A DNA stretch of 56,535 bases from Acidobacteriota bacterium (GTDB lineage Bacteria > Acidobacteriota > Terriglobia > Bryobacterales > Bryobacteraceae). The notes under the pieces were generated by a model. That model made no database searches. It had not been told where the DNA came from and worked only from the letters and a program-made list of their open reading frames with translations. Both the position numbers and the translations under genes were made by a program. Below are positions 9,812 to 18,413 of the stretch, piece after piece. The stretch is taken from contig QHXW01000011.1 of NCBI GenBank assembly GCA_003223115.1, positions 1 through 56,535 on the forward strand. The letters are read 5' to 3'. Each line of letters begins with the position of its first letter. Positions within the stretch are counted from its first letter, which is position 1.

Positions 9812-11266
9812 ATGCATATCACAGCAGGCGTTTGGGTGATCGCGGGGCTGATGGTCCTCAGCGTAATTTTGCTGATGAGCATGTTTGCCAAACTGTTCCG
9901 CAAAGCCGGGCCGCACGAAGCGCTCGTGGTGTACGGATTTCGCGGCACGCGCATTGTCAAAGGCCGGGGCACGGTGATTTTTCCCATGATCGAAAACTGC
10001 CGCTGGCTTTCGCTCGAATTGATGTCATTCGACGTGGCGCCGCAGCAGGATCTGTATACCAAACAGGGAGTCGCGGTGACGGTGGAAGCTGTGGCGCAGA
10101 TCAAGGTGAAGAGCGATCCGGAATCGATTCTCACCGCAGCCGAGCAGTTTCTGACCAAATCACCGCAGGATCGCGACGGCCTGATCCGGCTGGTGATGGA
10201 AGGTCACCTGCGCGGCATCATCGGCCAGCTCACTGTGGAAGAGATTGTGAAGCAGCCGGAGATGGTGGGAGAGCGCATGCGCTCCACCTGCGCCACCGAT
10301 ATGAACAAGATGGGTCTCGAAGTGGTGTCCTTCACCATCAAGGAAGTGCGCGACAAGAACGAATACATCACCAACATAGGTAAACCGGATGTCGCCCGCA
10401 TCAAGCGCGATGCTGACGTGGCCGCCGCCGAAGCCTCGCGCGATACCGTGGTTGCGACCGCCGCCGCACAGCTCTCAGCCGCCGTGGCTACCGCGGAAGC
10501 GGATCAAAAGCGCATTGAAGCCCAGACGCTGTCGCTGGCCAAACAGGCCGAAGCGCAGCGGGAGCTGGATATCAAGAAGGCTACATATCTCGAGACCGTG
10601 AAAAAGCAACAGGCGCAGGCCGATAAAGCCTATGAAATTCAGACCAACGTCATGCAGCAGCAAGTGGTCATCGAACAGGTAAAAGTGCAGCAGGTGGAAA
10701 AGGAACAGCAGATCAAGGTTCAGGATGCCGAGATCCAACGCCGCCAGCGCGAGCTGGTCGCGACCGTCCTGAAGCAGGCGGAAGTCGAGCGCCAACGGAT
10801 CGAGACGCTGGCTTCGGCGGAACGGCAGCGGTTGATCACCGAAGCCGAAGGCAAGGCCAGCGCCATACGTGCGCAAGGCGAGGCTGAGGCCGAAATCATT
10901 TTCAAGAAGGGCGAAGCCGAAGCCAAGGCCATGAACGTGAAAGCGGAGGCGTACCAGGAATACAACCAGGCCGCGGTCGTGGACAAGTTGATCAGCAGCA
11001 TGCCGGAAGTGGTGAAAGCTTTGGCAGCACCGCTGGCCAACGTGGACAAGATCACGATCGTATCGACCGGCAACGGCGACGCCGCGGGTTTGCACAAAAT
11101 CACCGGTGACATAACCAAGATGGCGGCACAGATCCCGGCGCTGTTCGAGACGCTTTCGGGCATGAGCGTGCCTGAGCTGCTCTCGAAGGTCCGGCTGATC
11201 GGGGACAAAAGCCCGAAACCGGACACCGGCGGGGATGGGAAGAGCAAGAGCGCAGGAGCGGACTGA
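9812..11266 (+). CDS. flotillin-like SPFH-domain protein
   Basis: The 484-residue protein has an N-terminal membrane segment (about 5-27), an SPFH/band-7 domain (about 35-200; HEALVVYGFRGTRIVKGRG, LMSFDVAPQQDLYTKQGVAV) and a long Ala/Glu/Lys/Gln-rich coiled coil (about 200-390), then a C-terminal assembly domain. This is the YuaG/FloT layout of bacterial flotillins, which form membrane microdomain scaffolds. GAGGAGAA precedes the ATG. It lies between an NfeD-like gene and a PspA gene, which matches the conserved flotillin-NfeD partnership. Gene symbol left blank because floT and yqiK-type members are hard to separate by eye. Confidence 0.92.
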   Translation: MHITAGVWVIAGLMVLSVILLMSMFAKLFRKAGPHEALVVYGFRGTRIVKGRGTVIFPMIENCRWLSLELMSFDVAPQQDLYTKQGVAVTVEAVAQIKVKSDPESILTAAEQFLTKSPQDRDGLIRLVMEGHLRGIIGQLTVEEIVKQPEMVGERMRSTCATDMNKMGLEVVSFTIKEVRDKNEYITNIGKPDVARIKRDADVAAAEASRDTVVATAAAQLSAAVATAEADQKRIEAQTLSLAKQAEAQRELDIKKATYLETVKKQQAQADKAYEIQTNVMQQQVVIEQVKVQQVEKEQQIKVQDAEIQRRQRELVATVLKQAEVERQRIETLASAERQRLITEAEGKASAIRAQGEAEAEIIFKKGEAEAKAMNVKAEAYQEYNQAAVVDKLISSMPEVVKALAAPLANVDKITIVSTGNGDAAGLHKITGDITKMAAQIPALFETLSGMSVPELLSKVRLIGDKSPKPDTGGDGKSKSAGAD

Positions 11267-11443
11267 GACAGAAGTCAGCCATGCCTCCGGCGGAGCCGGA
11301 TTGAACAGCCTGTGACTTCGACCGCAGCCGACTACCGGCTTCCCGCGCAGTTTTGCGGAGACAACCGATGTTGGAAATAGACGGCTTGACTGGAAGTCAC
11401 AGATCAGGAGACAGGAAAACAGGAGTCAGCAAGGAGGCTTCAT

Positions 11444-12106
11444 ATGGCATTACTGGAACGTGTGGCTACATTGATGCGGGCGAATCTCAACGACCTAATC
11501 GACAAGGCCGAAGATCCGGAAAAGATGATCAAGCAGGTGATTCTCGACATGCAGAACCAGCTTCTGCAGGTCAAGACGCAAGTGGCGATCTCGATTGCCG
11601 ACCAACACCTGCTCGAGAAGAAGCAAAAGGAAAGCCAGGACCGGGCGTCGGAATGGATGCGCAAGGCGGAGCTGGCCGTGGACAAGAAACAGGACGATTT
11701 GGCACGCGGCGCACTCGAACGATCGATGAGCTATAAGCAAATGGCAGAAAGCTTCGAGCAGCAGATTGCTGATCAAAAGACGCAGGTGGAGAACCTGAAG
11801 ACAGCGCTGCGCAAACTGGAGCAGAAGCTGGCCGAGGCCGAAGCCAAGAGCGACGTATTGGTCGCGCGGCATCGGCGATCGCGCGCCTTGAGCAAGACCA
11901 GCGATGCACGCCTCTCGATGGGCGACAGCTCGAAGGCCGCTGCTTTCGATCGCATGAAAGGCAAGGTGATGCACGCCGAAGCAGTGAGCCAGGCGAAATC
12001 GGAGATGGCCAGCGATAATCTCGAAGAACGTCTGGCCGCTCTGGAAAAAGAAGAGCACATCGATAAACTGCTGGCTGACCTGAAAACCCGGCGCGGCGTC
12101 TCGTAG
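11444..12106 (+). CDS. pspA: PspA/IM30-family membrane-stress protein
   Basis: The 220-residue protein is almost entirely coiled coil, beginning with the amphipathic helix 'LLERVATLMRANLNDLIDKAEDP' type start that is the signature of PspA/Vipp1 and continuing with PEKMIKQVILDMQNQLLQVK. PspA binds stressed membranes and forms ESCRT-III-like assemblies. AAGGAGG lies 6 bases before the ATG, the best ribosome binding site in the window, suggesting high expression. It follows flotillin after a 177-base gap with no recognised element. Other psp genes (pspB/C/F) are absent. Ends in TAG. Confidence 0.92.
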   Translation: MALLERVATLMRANLNDLIDKAEDPEKMIKQVILDMQNQLLQVKTQVAISIADQHLLEKKQKESQDRASEWMRKAELAVDKKQDDLARGALERSMSYKQMAESFEQQIADQKTQVENLKTALRKLEQKLAEAEAKSDVLVARHRRSRALSKTSDARLSMGDSSKAAAFDRMKGKVMHAEAVSQAKSEMASDNLEERLAALEKEEHIDKLLADLKTRRGVS

Positions 12107-12155
12107 TGCGATCCAACCGGCGAGTCGCAAGGGCCGGCCTTTCGAGGAGAAATCG

Positions 12156-12575
12156 ATGCAAGAAACTTTCTATTTCGATTCGGCCCCGCAGCCGTACCGG
12201 GCTGAGGCCGCCGTCGTGTGGCGCTTCGATGACCGCATCACGCTGGCGGTGCAGAAATTCCTGAAGCGGCGTAATTTCTTGCACGTCGATTCGTTCCGTG
12301 TAGCCGGAGGAGCCAAAGCGTTGGCTTCGCCCGGCAATGAAGCGGAGCACCAGTTCTTAATCGACCAGACCGGGCTTTCGCGGAAACTGCACGGCATTGA
12401 GCGCTTCGCCGGAGATGTGGGTGCAGAGAGAGCGCACCATTGCGCCGAGCTGGCGCGCGCGGCAGCGTCGCTTCGCGTAGCCGTTCCGGATCTCGAGGTG
12501 GAGAGTTTCTTCGTTGATTTTAGCGGCGTCTCGAGGGTGGAGATACAGCGAGCGCGTTCATCGGGCGCCGACTAA
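12156..12575 (+). CDS. unknown protein downstream of pspA
   Basis: Predicted 139 residues, starting at an ATG behind GAGGAGAAA. I do not recognise the family. The sequence is soluble, mixed alpha/beta, with no signal peptide or membrane helix. It opens with MQETFYFDSAPQPYR and has a charged helix-rich middle (residues about 70-100). It follows pspA by 50 bases on the same strand with a strong ribosome binding site, so it is probably translated in the same transcript. Its last 18 bases overlap tail-to-tail with the DUF421 gene on the other strand. A PspA or flotillin accessory role is only a guess from position. Confidence 0.6.
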   Translation: MQETFYFDSAPQPYRAEAAVVWRFDDRITLAVQKFLKRRNFLHVDSFRVAGGAKALASPGNEAEHQFLIDQTGLSRKLHGIERFAGDVGAERAHHCAELARAAASLRVAVPDLEVESFFVDFSGVSRVEIQRARSSGAD

Positions 12576-13130
12576 TCCGCGCAGGTCGTCCATCTGCCGG
12601 CTGAGCTCCCCCAGACGGGCCATCACCTCGGCGTGCTGTTTTTCATCGGACCGGGGCTCCTTAGGCTCGAAAAAGAAAATCCCGCCCGGCTCCAGTCTGC
12701 AGGTGTTGACCTCGTTCAGATTTGCGAAACCCTGACGGTGGGCCACACTCAGCACCTCCGATTCGGTCAGCAGCTCTTTGGCCAGCTCCTTGCGTTGCAA
12801 CTCGCCGTTCTTGACGAGGACGGCAGGCGTGCCTTCCAAGATTTCGTCCAGCCTGCGGTGCTTGAACAGAAACCGCACGACCAGATAATTCACGGCAAAA
12901 AGCGTGAAGGCGCCTATTAGCCCGCCAATGAGGGAATTATCCTCGCCGATGATCGCGTTCTGTACGGTGTTGGAGACCGAGAGCAGCACCACCAGGTCGA
13001 ATGGATTGAGCTGCGCCAATTCCCGTTTGCCGAAAATGCGCAGCATGACCACAACAAACACATAAACAATGGTGGGCCGTAGCATTTTTTCGGCCACTGG
13101 AAGCGTAAGCGTAAACATGTGGTCCCACAT
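12558..13130 (-). CDS. DUF421 (YetF-type) membrane protein
   Basis: The 190-residue protein has three membrane helices in the first 90 residues (about 15-32, 42-58, 66-88) with the family hallmark GKRELAQLNPFDLVVLLSVS and NAIIG between them, then a cytosolic domain (about 95-190). This is the layout of the YetF/YkjA/YrbG group, of unknown function. GAGGAGA precedes the ATG on the minus strand. It converges on the unknown gene downstream of pspA with an 18-base 3' overlap. The C-terminal 40 residues are charged and probably helical. Confidence 0.88.
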   Translation of the reverse strand: MWDHMFTLTLPVAEKMLRPTIVYVFVVVMLRIFGKRELAQLNPFDLVVLLSVSNTVQNAIIGEDNSLIGGLIGAFTLFAVNYLVVRFLFKHRRLDEILEGTPAVLVKNGELQRKELAKELLTESEVLSVAHRQGFANLNEVNTCRLEPGGIFFFEPKEPRSDEKQHAEVMARLGELSRQMDDLRGLVGAR

Positions 13131-13441
13131 GATTTGATCTCCTCAAAAATGATAGAGCACTCCGGCGTCCCGGGATAATTGCGTCCGCACGCTTTCGTAC
13201 TCGCTGGGAAGCTTTCCACTACCATAGAAGCGTGCCGCACCGGCTTGAGGGCATATCCCGCGTATCACGCTTACTCAGAGTTCTCAATCATCTATTGGCG
13301 ATCCACGGCCTCATGATCTGCCCGCTGGTCCTGTACAATCTTGGATCATGGAATCTCGCGGCACAACAGCGTGCTCCGCATACTGCGGCGGGGGGCGCAA
13401 CAAATCCGGTGAAGCCGTCTGCTGACCGAAGGACAAAGCTC
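13131..13441. other. divergent intergenic region between the DUF421 and YyaL genes
   Basis: The region carries the leaders of two diverging genes. The YyaL frame stays open back to an ATG at 13232, but those extra 70 residues look non-homologous. A TACAAT at 13334-13339 is a possible -10 box for the plus strand without a clear -35. No RNA gene or repeat was seen. Confidence 0.35.
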
Positions 13442-15553
13442 ATGCACACCAACCGACTGATTCACGAAAAGAGTCCATACCTGCAGCAGCACGCGCACAA
13501 TCCAGTGGACTGGTACCCCTGGGGGCCCGACGCATTTAAAAAATCCCGCAAGGAGGATAAGCCCATCTTCCTCTCGATCGGCTACTCCACCTGTCACTGG
13601 TGCCACGTCATGGAGCGTGAGTCCTTCGAGAACGACACGATCGCGGCCGTTCTCAACAAGTATTTCGTGCCCATTAAAGTAGATCGGGAGGAGCGTCCGG
13701 ATATCGATCGCATCTATATGAGTTACGTCCAGGCGACCACGGGCGGCGGCGGCTGGCCCATGTCGGTATGGCTGACGCCGGACTTGAAACCGTTCATCGG
13801 CGGAACATATTTCCCTCCCGAGAATCGCTATGGGCGCGCGGGCCTTCCAGTGCTGCTCGAGCGAATCGCGGATGCCTGGCGCTCCGACCGGCAAAAGATT
13901 ATTCAATCCAGCAGCGAAGTCCTGGAGCAACTCGCGAAGCAGGAGCAAGTAACGGCTTCGACGGCGGGACTGCCCGATCAATCGGTGTTGGAGAGTGGTT
14001 TTTTCCAATTCCGGCGCAGCTTTGATGTGAAGCTGGGCGGTTTCGGCGACGCGCCGAAGTTTCCGCGCCCTGTGGTTCACAATTTTCTGCTGCGCTACTT
14101 CGCACGCACGAAGAAAGAGGAAGCGCGAGACATGGTGCTGGCCACATTACACTCCATGGCCAAAGGTGGAATGAACGACCAGTTGGGCGGCGGATTCCAT
14201 CGCTACTCCGTGGACGGGCGCTGGTTTGTGCCGCACTTCGAAAAGATGCTCTATGATCAGGCGCAACTCGGCACGTCTTATCTCGAAGCTTACCAGATCA
14301 CACGCGATCCATATTTCGCCGGCGTAGCCCACCGGATTTTCGATTACGTGCTGCGCGACATGACCGATAAAGACGGCGGATTCTATTCGGCCGAGGACGC
14401 CGACAGCGTGATTGACCCGGCCAAGCCAGAGGAAAAAGGCGAGGGCGCTTTCTATGTTTGGAAGCAGGAGGAAATCGGGCAAATCGCGGGCCAGCCGGCG
14501 GCGGCATGGTTCTCTCACCGGTACGGCGTCGAGCTGCACGGAAACGTCGCCAACGATCCGCAGGAAGAATTCAAGGGGAAAAATATTCTCTTCGAAGCGC
14601 ACAGCGTCGAGGAAACGGCGCGGCATTTTGATAAGCCCGCGGATGAAGTGCGTACGGCGTTGGCGGAGGTTGCGCGAAAACTTCTGGCGACGCGATCGAA
14701 GCGCGTCCGGCCGCATCTCGACGACAAAGTACTCAGCGCCTGGAACGGGCTGATGATTTCGGCATTCGCCAAAGGCGGCGCCATCCTGGATGAGCCACGC
14801 TACTCCGTTGCTGCCGCGCGCGCTGCCCATTTCATTCTGGGGCGTATGTATGATCCGAAAACCGGTACGCTGCTGAGGCGCTATCGTCAGCAGGAAGCGG
14901 CTATCCCTGGCTTTCTCGACGATTACGCGTTCTTCGCGCAAGGCCTTCTGGACCTTTACGAAACGCAATTCGATCTGCAACACCTTGAGTCCGCCGTGAA
15001 GCTCACCGAAAAAATGAGCGAGCTGTTTGAGGATCGCCAGAACGGCGGGTTTTTCAGCTCGCCCTCGGGAGACGCCAGTCTGGTGATGCGCATGAAAGAT
15101 GATTACGATGGCGCGGAGCCCTCGGGCAACTCGATTGCCGTGTTGAACCTGCTCCGCCTCGCCGAAATGACAAATCGGGAAGAGTTCCGGGAGGCTGCGC
15201 AAAAAAGTTTGCGCGCGTTCGCGTCGCGCATGGCCGGCATCCCCTCTGGTGTTCCGCAGATGCTGGTGGCTTATGACTTCAGTCTGGCGAAACCGAAGCA
15301 GATCATTCTAGTGGGTGCGCGTTCCACACCCGATACCGCGGAGATGTTGCACAGGCTCCATGCGCGGTTTGTGCCGCACAAGATCGTGATGCTGGTGGGG
15401 GATGATCGCGAGCGCAAGACGCTGGCAGGCTGGATCCCGGTGATTGAGACGATGGGACGCCTCGGCGGAAAGGCCACAGCCTATGTGTGCGAAAACTATA
15501 CGTGTAAACTTCCAACTGCCGAACCGGCGAAGTTTGCCGAGTTGATACAATAA
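13442..15553 (+). CDS. YyaL/DUF255 protein: thioredoxin-like domain plus alpha/alpha barrel
   Basis: Predicted 703 residues from the ATG at 13442. That start gives the family's usual beginning, [21 protein letters not shown]. The N-terminal thioredoxin-like domain (about 1-165) has a CHWC pair at C51/C54 in [15 protein letters not shown]. The remainder is an (alpha/alpha)6 barrel related to N-acylglucosamine 2-epimerases, with [13 protein letters not shown] and FLDDYAF as family motifs. The family is widespread from bacteria to man (SPATA20) and is thought to act in redox or sugar metabolism, but its reaction is not established. It is followed after 29 bases by thiol peroxidase, which favours a redox role. 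Confidence 0.9.
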   Translation: MHTNRLIHEKSPYLQQHAHNPVDWYPWGPDAFKKSRKEDKPIFLSIGYSTCHWCHVMERESFENDTIAAVLNKYFVPIKVDREERPDIDRIYMSYVQATTGGGGWPMSVWLTPDLKPFIGGTYFPPENRYGRAGLPVLLERIADAWRSDRQKIIQSSSEVLEQLAKQEQVTASTAGLPDQSVLESGFFQFRRSFDVKLGGFGDAPKFPRPVVHNFLLRYFARTKKEEARDMVLATLHSMAKGGMNDQLGGGFHRYSVDGRWFVPHFEKMLYDQAQLGTSYLEAYQITRDPYFAGVAHRIFDYVLRDMTDKDGGFYSAEDADSVIDPAKPEEKGEGAFYVWKQEEIGQIAGQPAAAWFSHRYGVELHGNVANDPQEEFKGKNILFEAHSVEETARHFDKPADEVRTALAEVARKLLATRSKRVRPHLDDKVLSAWNGLMISAFAKGGAILDEPRYSVAAARAAHFILGRMYDPKTGTLLRRYRQQEAAIPGFLDDYAFFAQGLLDLYETQFDLQHLESAVKLTEKMSELFEDRQNGGFFSSPSGDASLVMRMKDDYDGAEPSGNSIAVLNLLRLAEMTNREEFREAAQKSLRAFASRMAGIPSGVPQMLVAYDFSLAKPKQIILVGARSTPDTAEMLHRLHARFVPHKIVMLVGDDRERKTLAGWIPVIETMGRLGGKATAYVCENYTCKLPTAEPAKFAELIQ

Positions 15554-15582
15554 CTGTTTCGCACTCATTTGAAGGAGGAAAG

Positions 15583-16104
15583 ATGGAAAGACCAGGAGCA
15601 ACAACGCTGAAAGGCAACCCGTTGACGTTGATTGGACCCGCGTTGAAGCCGGGCGAAAAAGCGCCGGATTTCAAACTCGTGGACAACGGCCTGAAGGATG
15701 TGACGCTGGCTGATACCGGCCGCAACGTGCGGATCATCAGCGTGGTGCCGTCGCTTGACACACCGGTTTGCGACGCACAAACCAAGCGCTTCAACGAAGA
15801 GGCGGCCAAACTGCCCAGTGTGGACATCATCACGGTGAGCATGGATCTTCCCTTTGCACAGAAGCGCTGGTGCGGAGCGTTCGGCGTGGATAAAGTGAAG
15901 ATGCTCTCGGACCATCGCGACGCATCGTTCGGCACTCATTACGGGACGCTGATCAAGGAACTGCGCATCGAGAGCCGGGCCATTTTCGTGCTGGACCGGA
16001 GTAACACGGTACGCCACGTGGAGTACGTCAAGGAAGTTGCCGAGCATCCCAATTACGATGCAGCGCTGTCCGCGGCGCGATCCGCGAGCGCGGCCACGGC
16101 CTAA
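15583..16104 (+). CDS. tpx: thiol peroxidase (Tpx-type peroxiredoxin)
   Basis: The 173-residue protein is full length. The peroxidatic cysteine is C63 in PSLDTPVCD and the resolving cysteine is C97 in RWCGAF, matching the C61/C95 pair of E. coli Tpx. Tpx reduces hydrogen peroxide and alkyl hydroperoxides at the expense of thioredoxin, in cytosol or periplasm. No signal peptide is present. GAAGGAGGAAAG lies right before the ATG. The upstream YyaL-type gene carries a thioredoxin-like domain, so the two may be one transcript. Confidence 0.95.
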   Translation: MERPGATTLKGNPLTLIGPALKPGEKAPDFKLVDNGLKDVTLADTGRNVRIISVVPSLDTPVCDAQTKRFNEEAAKLPSVDIITVSMDLPFAQKRWCGAFGVDKVKMLSDHRDASFGTHYGTLIKELRIESRAIFVLDRSNTVRHVEYVKEVAEHPNYDAALSAARSASAATA

Positions 16105-16260
16105 ATCGAGGGGCGGCCGCTCGATCAACGTTATCCGAGCGGCCCTTCCCGGTTACCCAGGTTTCAACTGGATACCGGTCAAAGAGTACCGACCCTGCCT
16201 TCAAATACCTCGAGCGGCCGTGCGGACGCGGCGCTGGGGTGGGGCGTCGGCAGCCCCATT

Positions 16261-17574
16261 GTGCGCGGCGGGCTTGCTATCGGCGTAGGCCTGGCCATCG
16301 GAAATCTCATCGGATTTTTCCGCGTTGCACTCACCGCGTATTTGTTGGGAACCCGCAGCAACGCCGACGCACTCGCTGTGGCTGTGGGGCCGGTGGACAC
16401 GCTGAATGGCGTCCTTATCAATACCATGCTGTTCGCCTTCGTGCCTATGCTCACTATGCGCGAAGGCGCCGAACGCAATGCGCTGTTTCGCAAACTGAGC
16501 CGGGTTTTCCTGGCGGCTTTTTTCCTCCTGTCACTCTCGATGGCGCTGTTAGCGCCTTGGCTGATTCATCTGCTGGCGCCAGGCCTCGATCCTAATTACC
16601 TCGGCATCGCCACAAAAATTCTGCGCATCGCGTCGGTTTCCTCCCTGGCTGCCGGCACTGCCGCATTGCATATGGCATTTCTCTACACACACCGGCGTTT
16701 TGCTCCCACCGCATTTCATCAGGCCTCATTGAATCTGTTCACGATCTTTGGCGCTCTGGCTCTGTGGAAGACTGTGGGCGTGTACGGATTCGCGATCGGC
16801 TATACAATCGGCGCGTGGGTACAACTGGCGATTGTCTATACCGCGTCTCAATCCAATCTGCGCGAGGGCGTCGGCCCGGAGCCAGGTGTCCACTGGCGCG
16901 AACTGCTCGCCAAACCAGCGTCATTCCTGATTTATGCGAGCCTCGTCGCTCTCAATTTGATTGTGACCCGCGCTTATGCCACGCATGCCGGCACAGGCAT
17001 GGCCGCGGCGCTCGACTACAGCCTGCGCTGTTTGACAGTACCGCTGGCCTACCTCATCAACCCGGTATCCAACTCGCTGCTTCCAGAAATCGCAAGACTG
17101 CGGACGCGGTTGCAATTGCCCGCGGCATTTCGATTGATTGATAGAACGCTGGCCCTGGTTGCGCTGGCGGCGGTGGCTGGCTGCGCGGCGGGAATTGCGT
17201 TGCGGCAACCCCTGATCGTGCTCTTGTTCCAACGCGGCAGTTTTACTGCGCATTCCACGCTGCTGGTTTCGGCGGTTTTCCTGAGCTTCGCTCCAAGCTT
17301 GATCGGCTGGAGCCTGCTTGAGCTCAATTCACGATCGCTATTCGCGCTGGAACGTCCCTGGCTCCCGGTGCTGACCGCGGCAATTCCGGTGATTTGCAAC
17401 CTGTCGTTCGTGCTGCTGGTTCGGGCACCGCGACCGGAGTGGATTGGCCTGGGCGCATCATCGGGATTCCTGATCGCGTTCGTGTTCTTGTTCTTGTCGG
17501 TCCGGGCAAACCGTCGGCGCTGGCTGTCAGTGGCGGGTACTCCAAAGATCCCGCTCGACCCTGACATCGACTGA
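16261..17574 (+). CDS. MurJ/MviN-family lipid flippase-like protein
   Basis: Predicted 437 residues of almost continuous membrane helices (about 12). The family's conserved beginning appears as GNLIGFFRVALTAYLLGTRSNADAL, followed by a helix pair ending in FAFVPMLT. MurJ flips lipid II across the inner membrane for peptidoglycan synthesis. At 437 residues it is shorter than the usual 500-530, so the last helices may be missing or it may be a specialised exporter in the same MOP superfamily. There is no ATG; GTG 16261 is the only standard start before the first helix. The same frame is open right back to the tpx stop. Confidence 0.75.
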   Translation: MRGGLAIGVGLAIGNLIGFFRVALTAYLLGTRSNADALAVAVGPVDTLNGVLINTMLFAFVPMLTMREGAERNALFRKLSRVFLAAFFLLSLSMALLAPWLIHLLAPGLDPNYLGIATKILRIASVSSLAAGTAALHMAFLYTHRRFAPTAFHQASLNLFTIFGALALWKTVGVYGFAIGYTIGAWVQLAIVYTASQSNLREGVGPEPGVHWRELLAKPASFLIYASLVALNLIVTRAYATHAGTGMAAALDYSLRCLTVPLAYLINPVSNSLLPEIARLRTRLQLPAAFRLIDRTLALVALAAVAGCAAGIALRQPLIVLLFQRGSFTAHSTLLVSAVFLSFAPSLIGWSLLELNSRSLFALERPWLPVLTAAIPVICNLSFVLLVRAPRPEWIGLGASSGFLIAFVFLFLSVRANRRRWLSVAGTPKIPLDPDID

Positions 17575-17600
17575 CATTTCGCCGTGAACGGTAGCGCTCG

Positions 17601-17626
17601 AGATTTTTCAAACCGGGCGAAAATCT
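17601..17626. terminator. AT-rich hairpin between convergent genes
   Basis: AGATTTT (17601-17607) and AAAATCT (17620-17626) form a 7-bp stem with a 12-base loop in the 72-base gap between two genes that converge. The symmetric A/T arms would work in either direction. The stem is weak and no long T-run follows, so this is tentative. Confidence 0.25.
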
Positions 17627-17646
17627 TGGCGCCGTGGTGAAGAAAA

Positions 17647-18252
17647 CTACATGCGGGACATTTCGACTACTTGAAAGTGGAAACGGTCCGGCGGGAAGAG
17701 CACGCTCGCATCTTCGGCCAGCGTTGCCCAGGTCTTGTAGGCGGTTCCCGTGACTGGTGAATTCAGGTAAATCAGAAACTGATTGGAGAAACAATCAATA
17801 GGTGGAGGCTGGCGAAACGTCAGTCGCAGGCCCACGGCGTTCTCGAGACGAACACCATGCGTGGGCACGCCCTTGTCGACCAGCAGGTCCACAAAACTCG
17901 AGCGGCCGGCATGCGGCCATACATCCGGATGTAAGAGACCGCGCAGTGTCTCGTCCATCCCGAATGTCGTTTCGCACTGGCGGATCCACTCGAGTATGGA
18001 ATCTCCCCATTGCCAGTGAGCTACCAGGTGTAAATACTGTTCGGCGAGGTTGAGCGCCAGATCAAATTTGCGTTGCTCAACGGAAGCCTCAGGCGCCTCG
18101 AGGTCCGGAATCATGTCCTCTGCCTCGATGATATGCGTGGCCATACCCACGACCTCCGCAAGGGGCGTGCCCTCCTGACCTGCGTGTACCAGAAGCGGGG
18201 GCAATTCATGCGTCGTGCTGCCGGGAATGTCGATGTAGTGGCGGTCTCCCAT
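17647..18252 (-). CDS. unknown soluble protein
   Basis: Predicted 201 residues; no family recognised. There is no signal peptide or membrane helix. The middle is aromatic and helical (residues about 64-100, HLVAHWQWGDSILEWIRQ), and the C-terminal third looks beta-rich (LRLTFRQPPP, FLIYLNSPVTG, FHFQVVEM). It reads away from a ROK kinase gene, sharing a 161-base divergent region that contains an inverted repeat. The coding call rests on length, composition and a clean ATG; the function is open. Confidence 0.6.
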   Translation of the reverse strand: MGDRHYIDIPGSTTHELPPLLVHAGQEGTPLAEVVGMATHIIEAEDMIPDLEAPEASVEQRKFDLALNLAEQYLHLVAHWQWGDSILEWIRQCETTFGMDETLRGLLHPDVWPHAGRSSFVDLLVDKGVPTHGVRLENAVGLRLTFRQPPPIDCFSNQFLIYLNSPVTGTAYKTWATLAEDASVLFPPDRFHFQVVEMSRM

Positions 18253-18294
18253 ATGTCCTACCCAATGCTATCGACGCAAATGAGCAACCATTCT

Positions 18295-18315
18295 GTTTCA
18301 TATGTATCATGAAAC
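18295..18315. promoter_or_regulatory. inverted repeat in a divergent promoter region
   Basis: GTTTCAT (18295-18301) and ATGAAAC (18309-18315) form a perfect 7-base inverted repeat with a 7-base spacer between the unknown minus-strand gene and the ROK kinase gene. The spacing between half-site centres (14 bases) is unusual for an HTH dimer but possible. A direct repeat AAACAGTT at 18355-18362 and 18371-18378 lies further downstream. Operator function is inferred. Confidence 0.4.
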
Positions 18316-18413
18316 CGCCATTAAAGTGGTAAGGAAAAATCCCTATTGGCCCATAAACAGTTGCTATCGGAAACAGTTACTTCTTTCTCAACCTTTGTTA
18401 TCATGCCCCTCGC

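Noticed and set aside
11353-11736. A 127-residue plus-strand frame overlapping pspA
   Set aside because: Low-complexity reading of pspA coding DNA in a second frame with no ribosome binding site.
14147-15202. A 351-residue minus-strand open frame
   Set aside because: Antisense to the YyaL-type gene, which has clear homology in the other direction.
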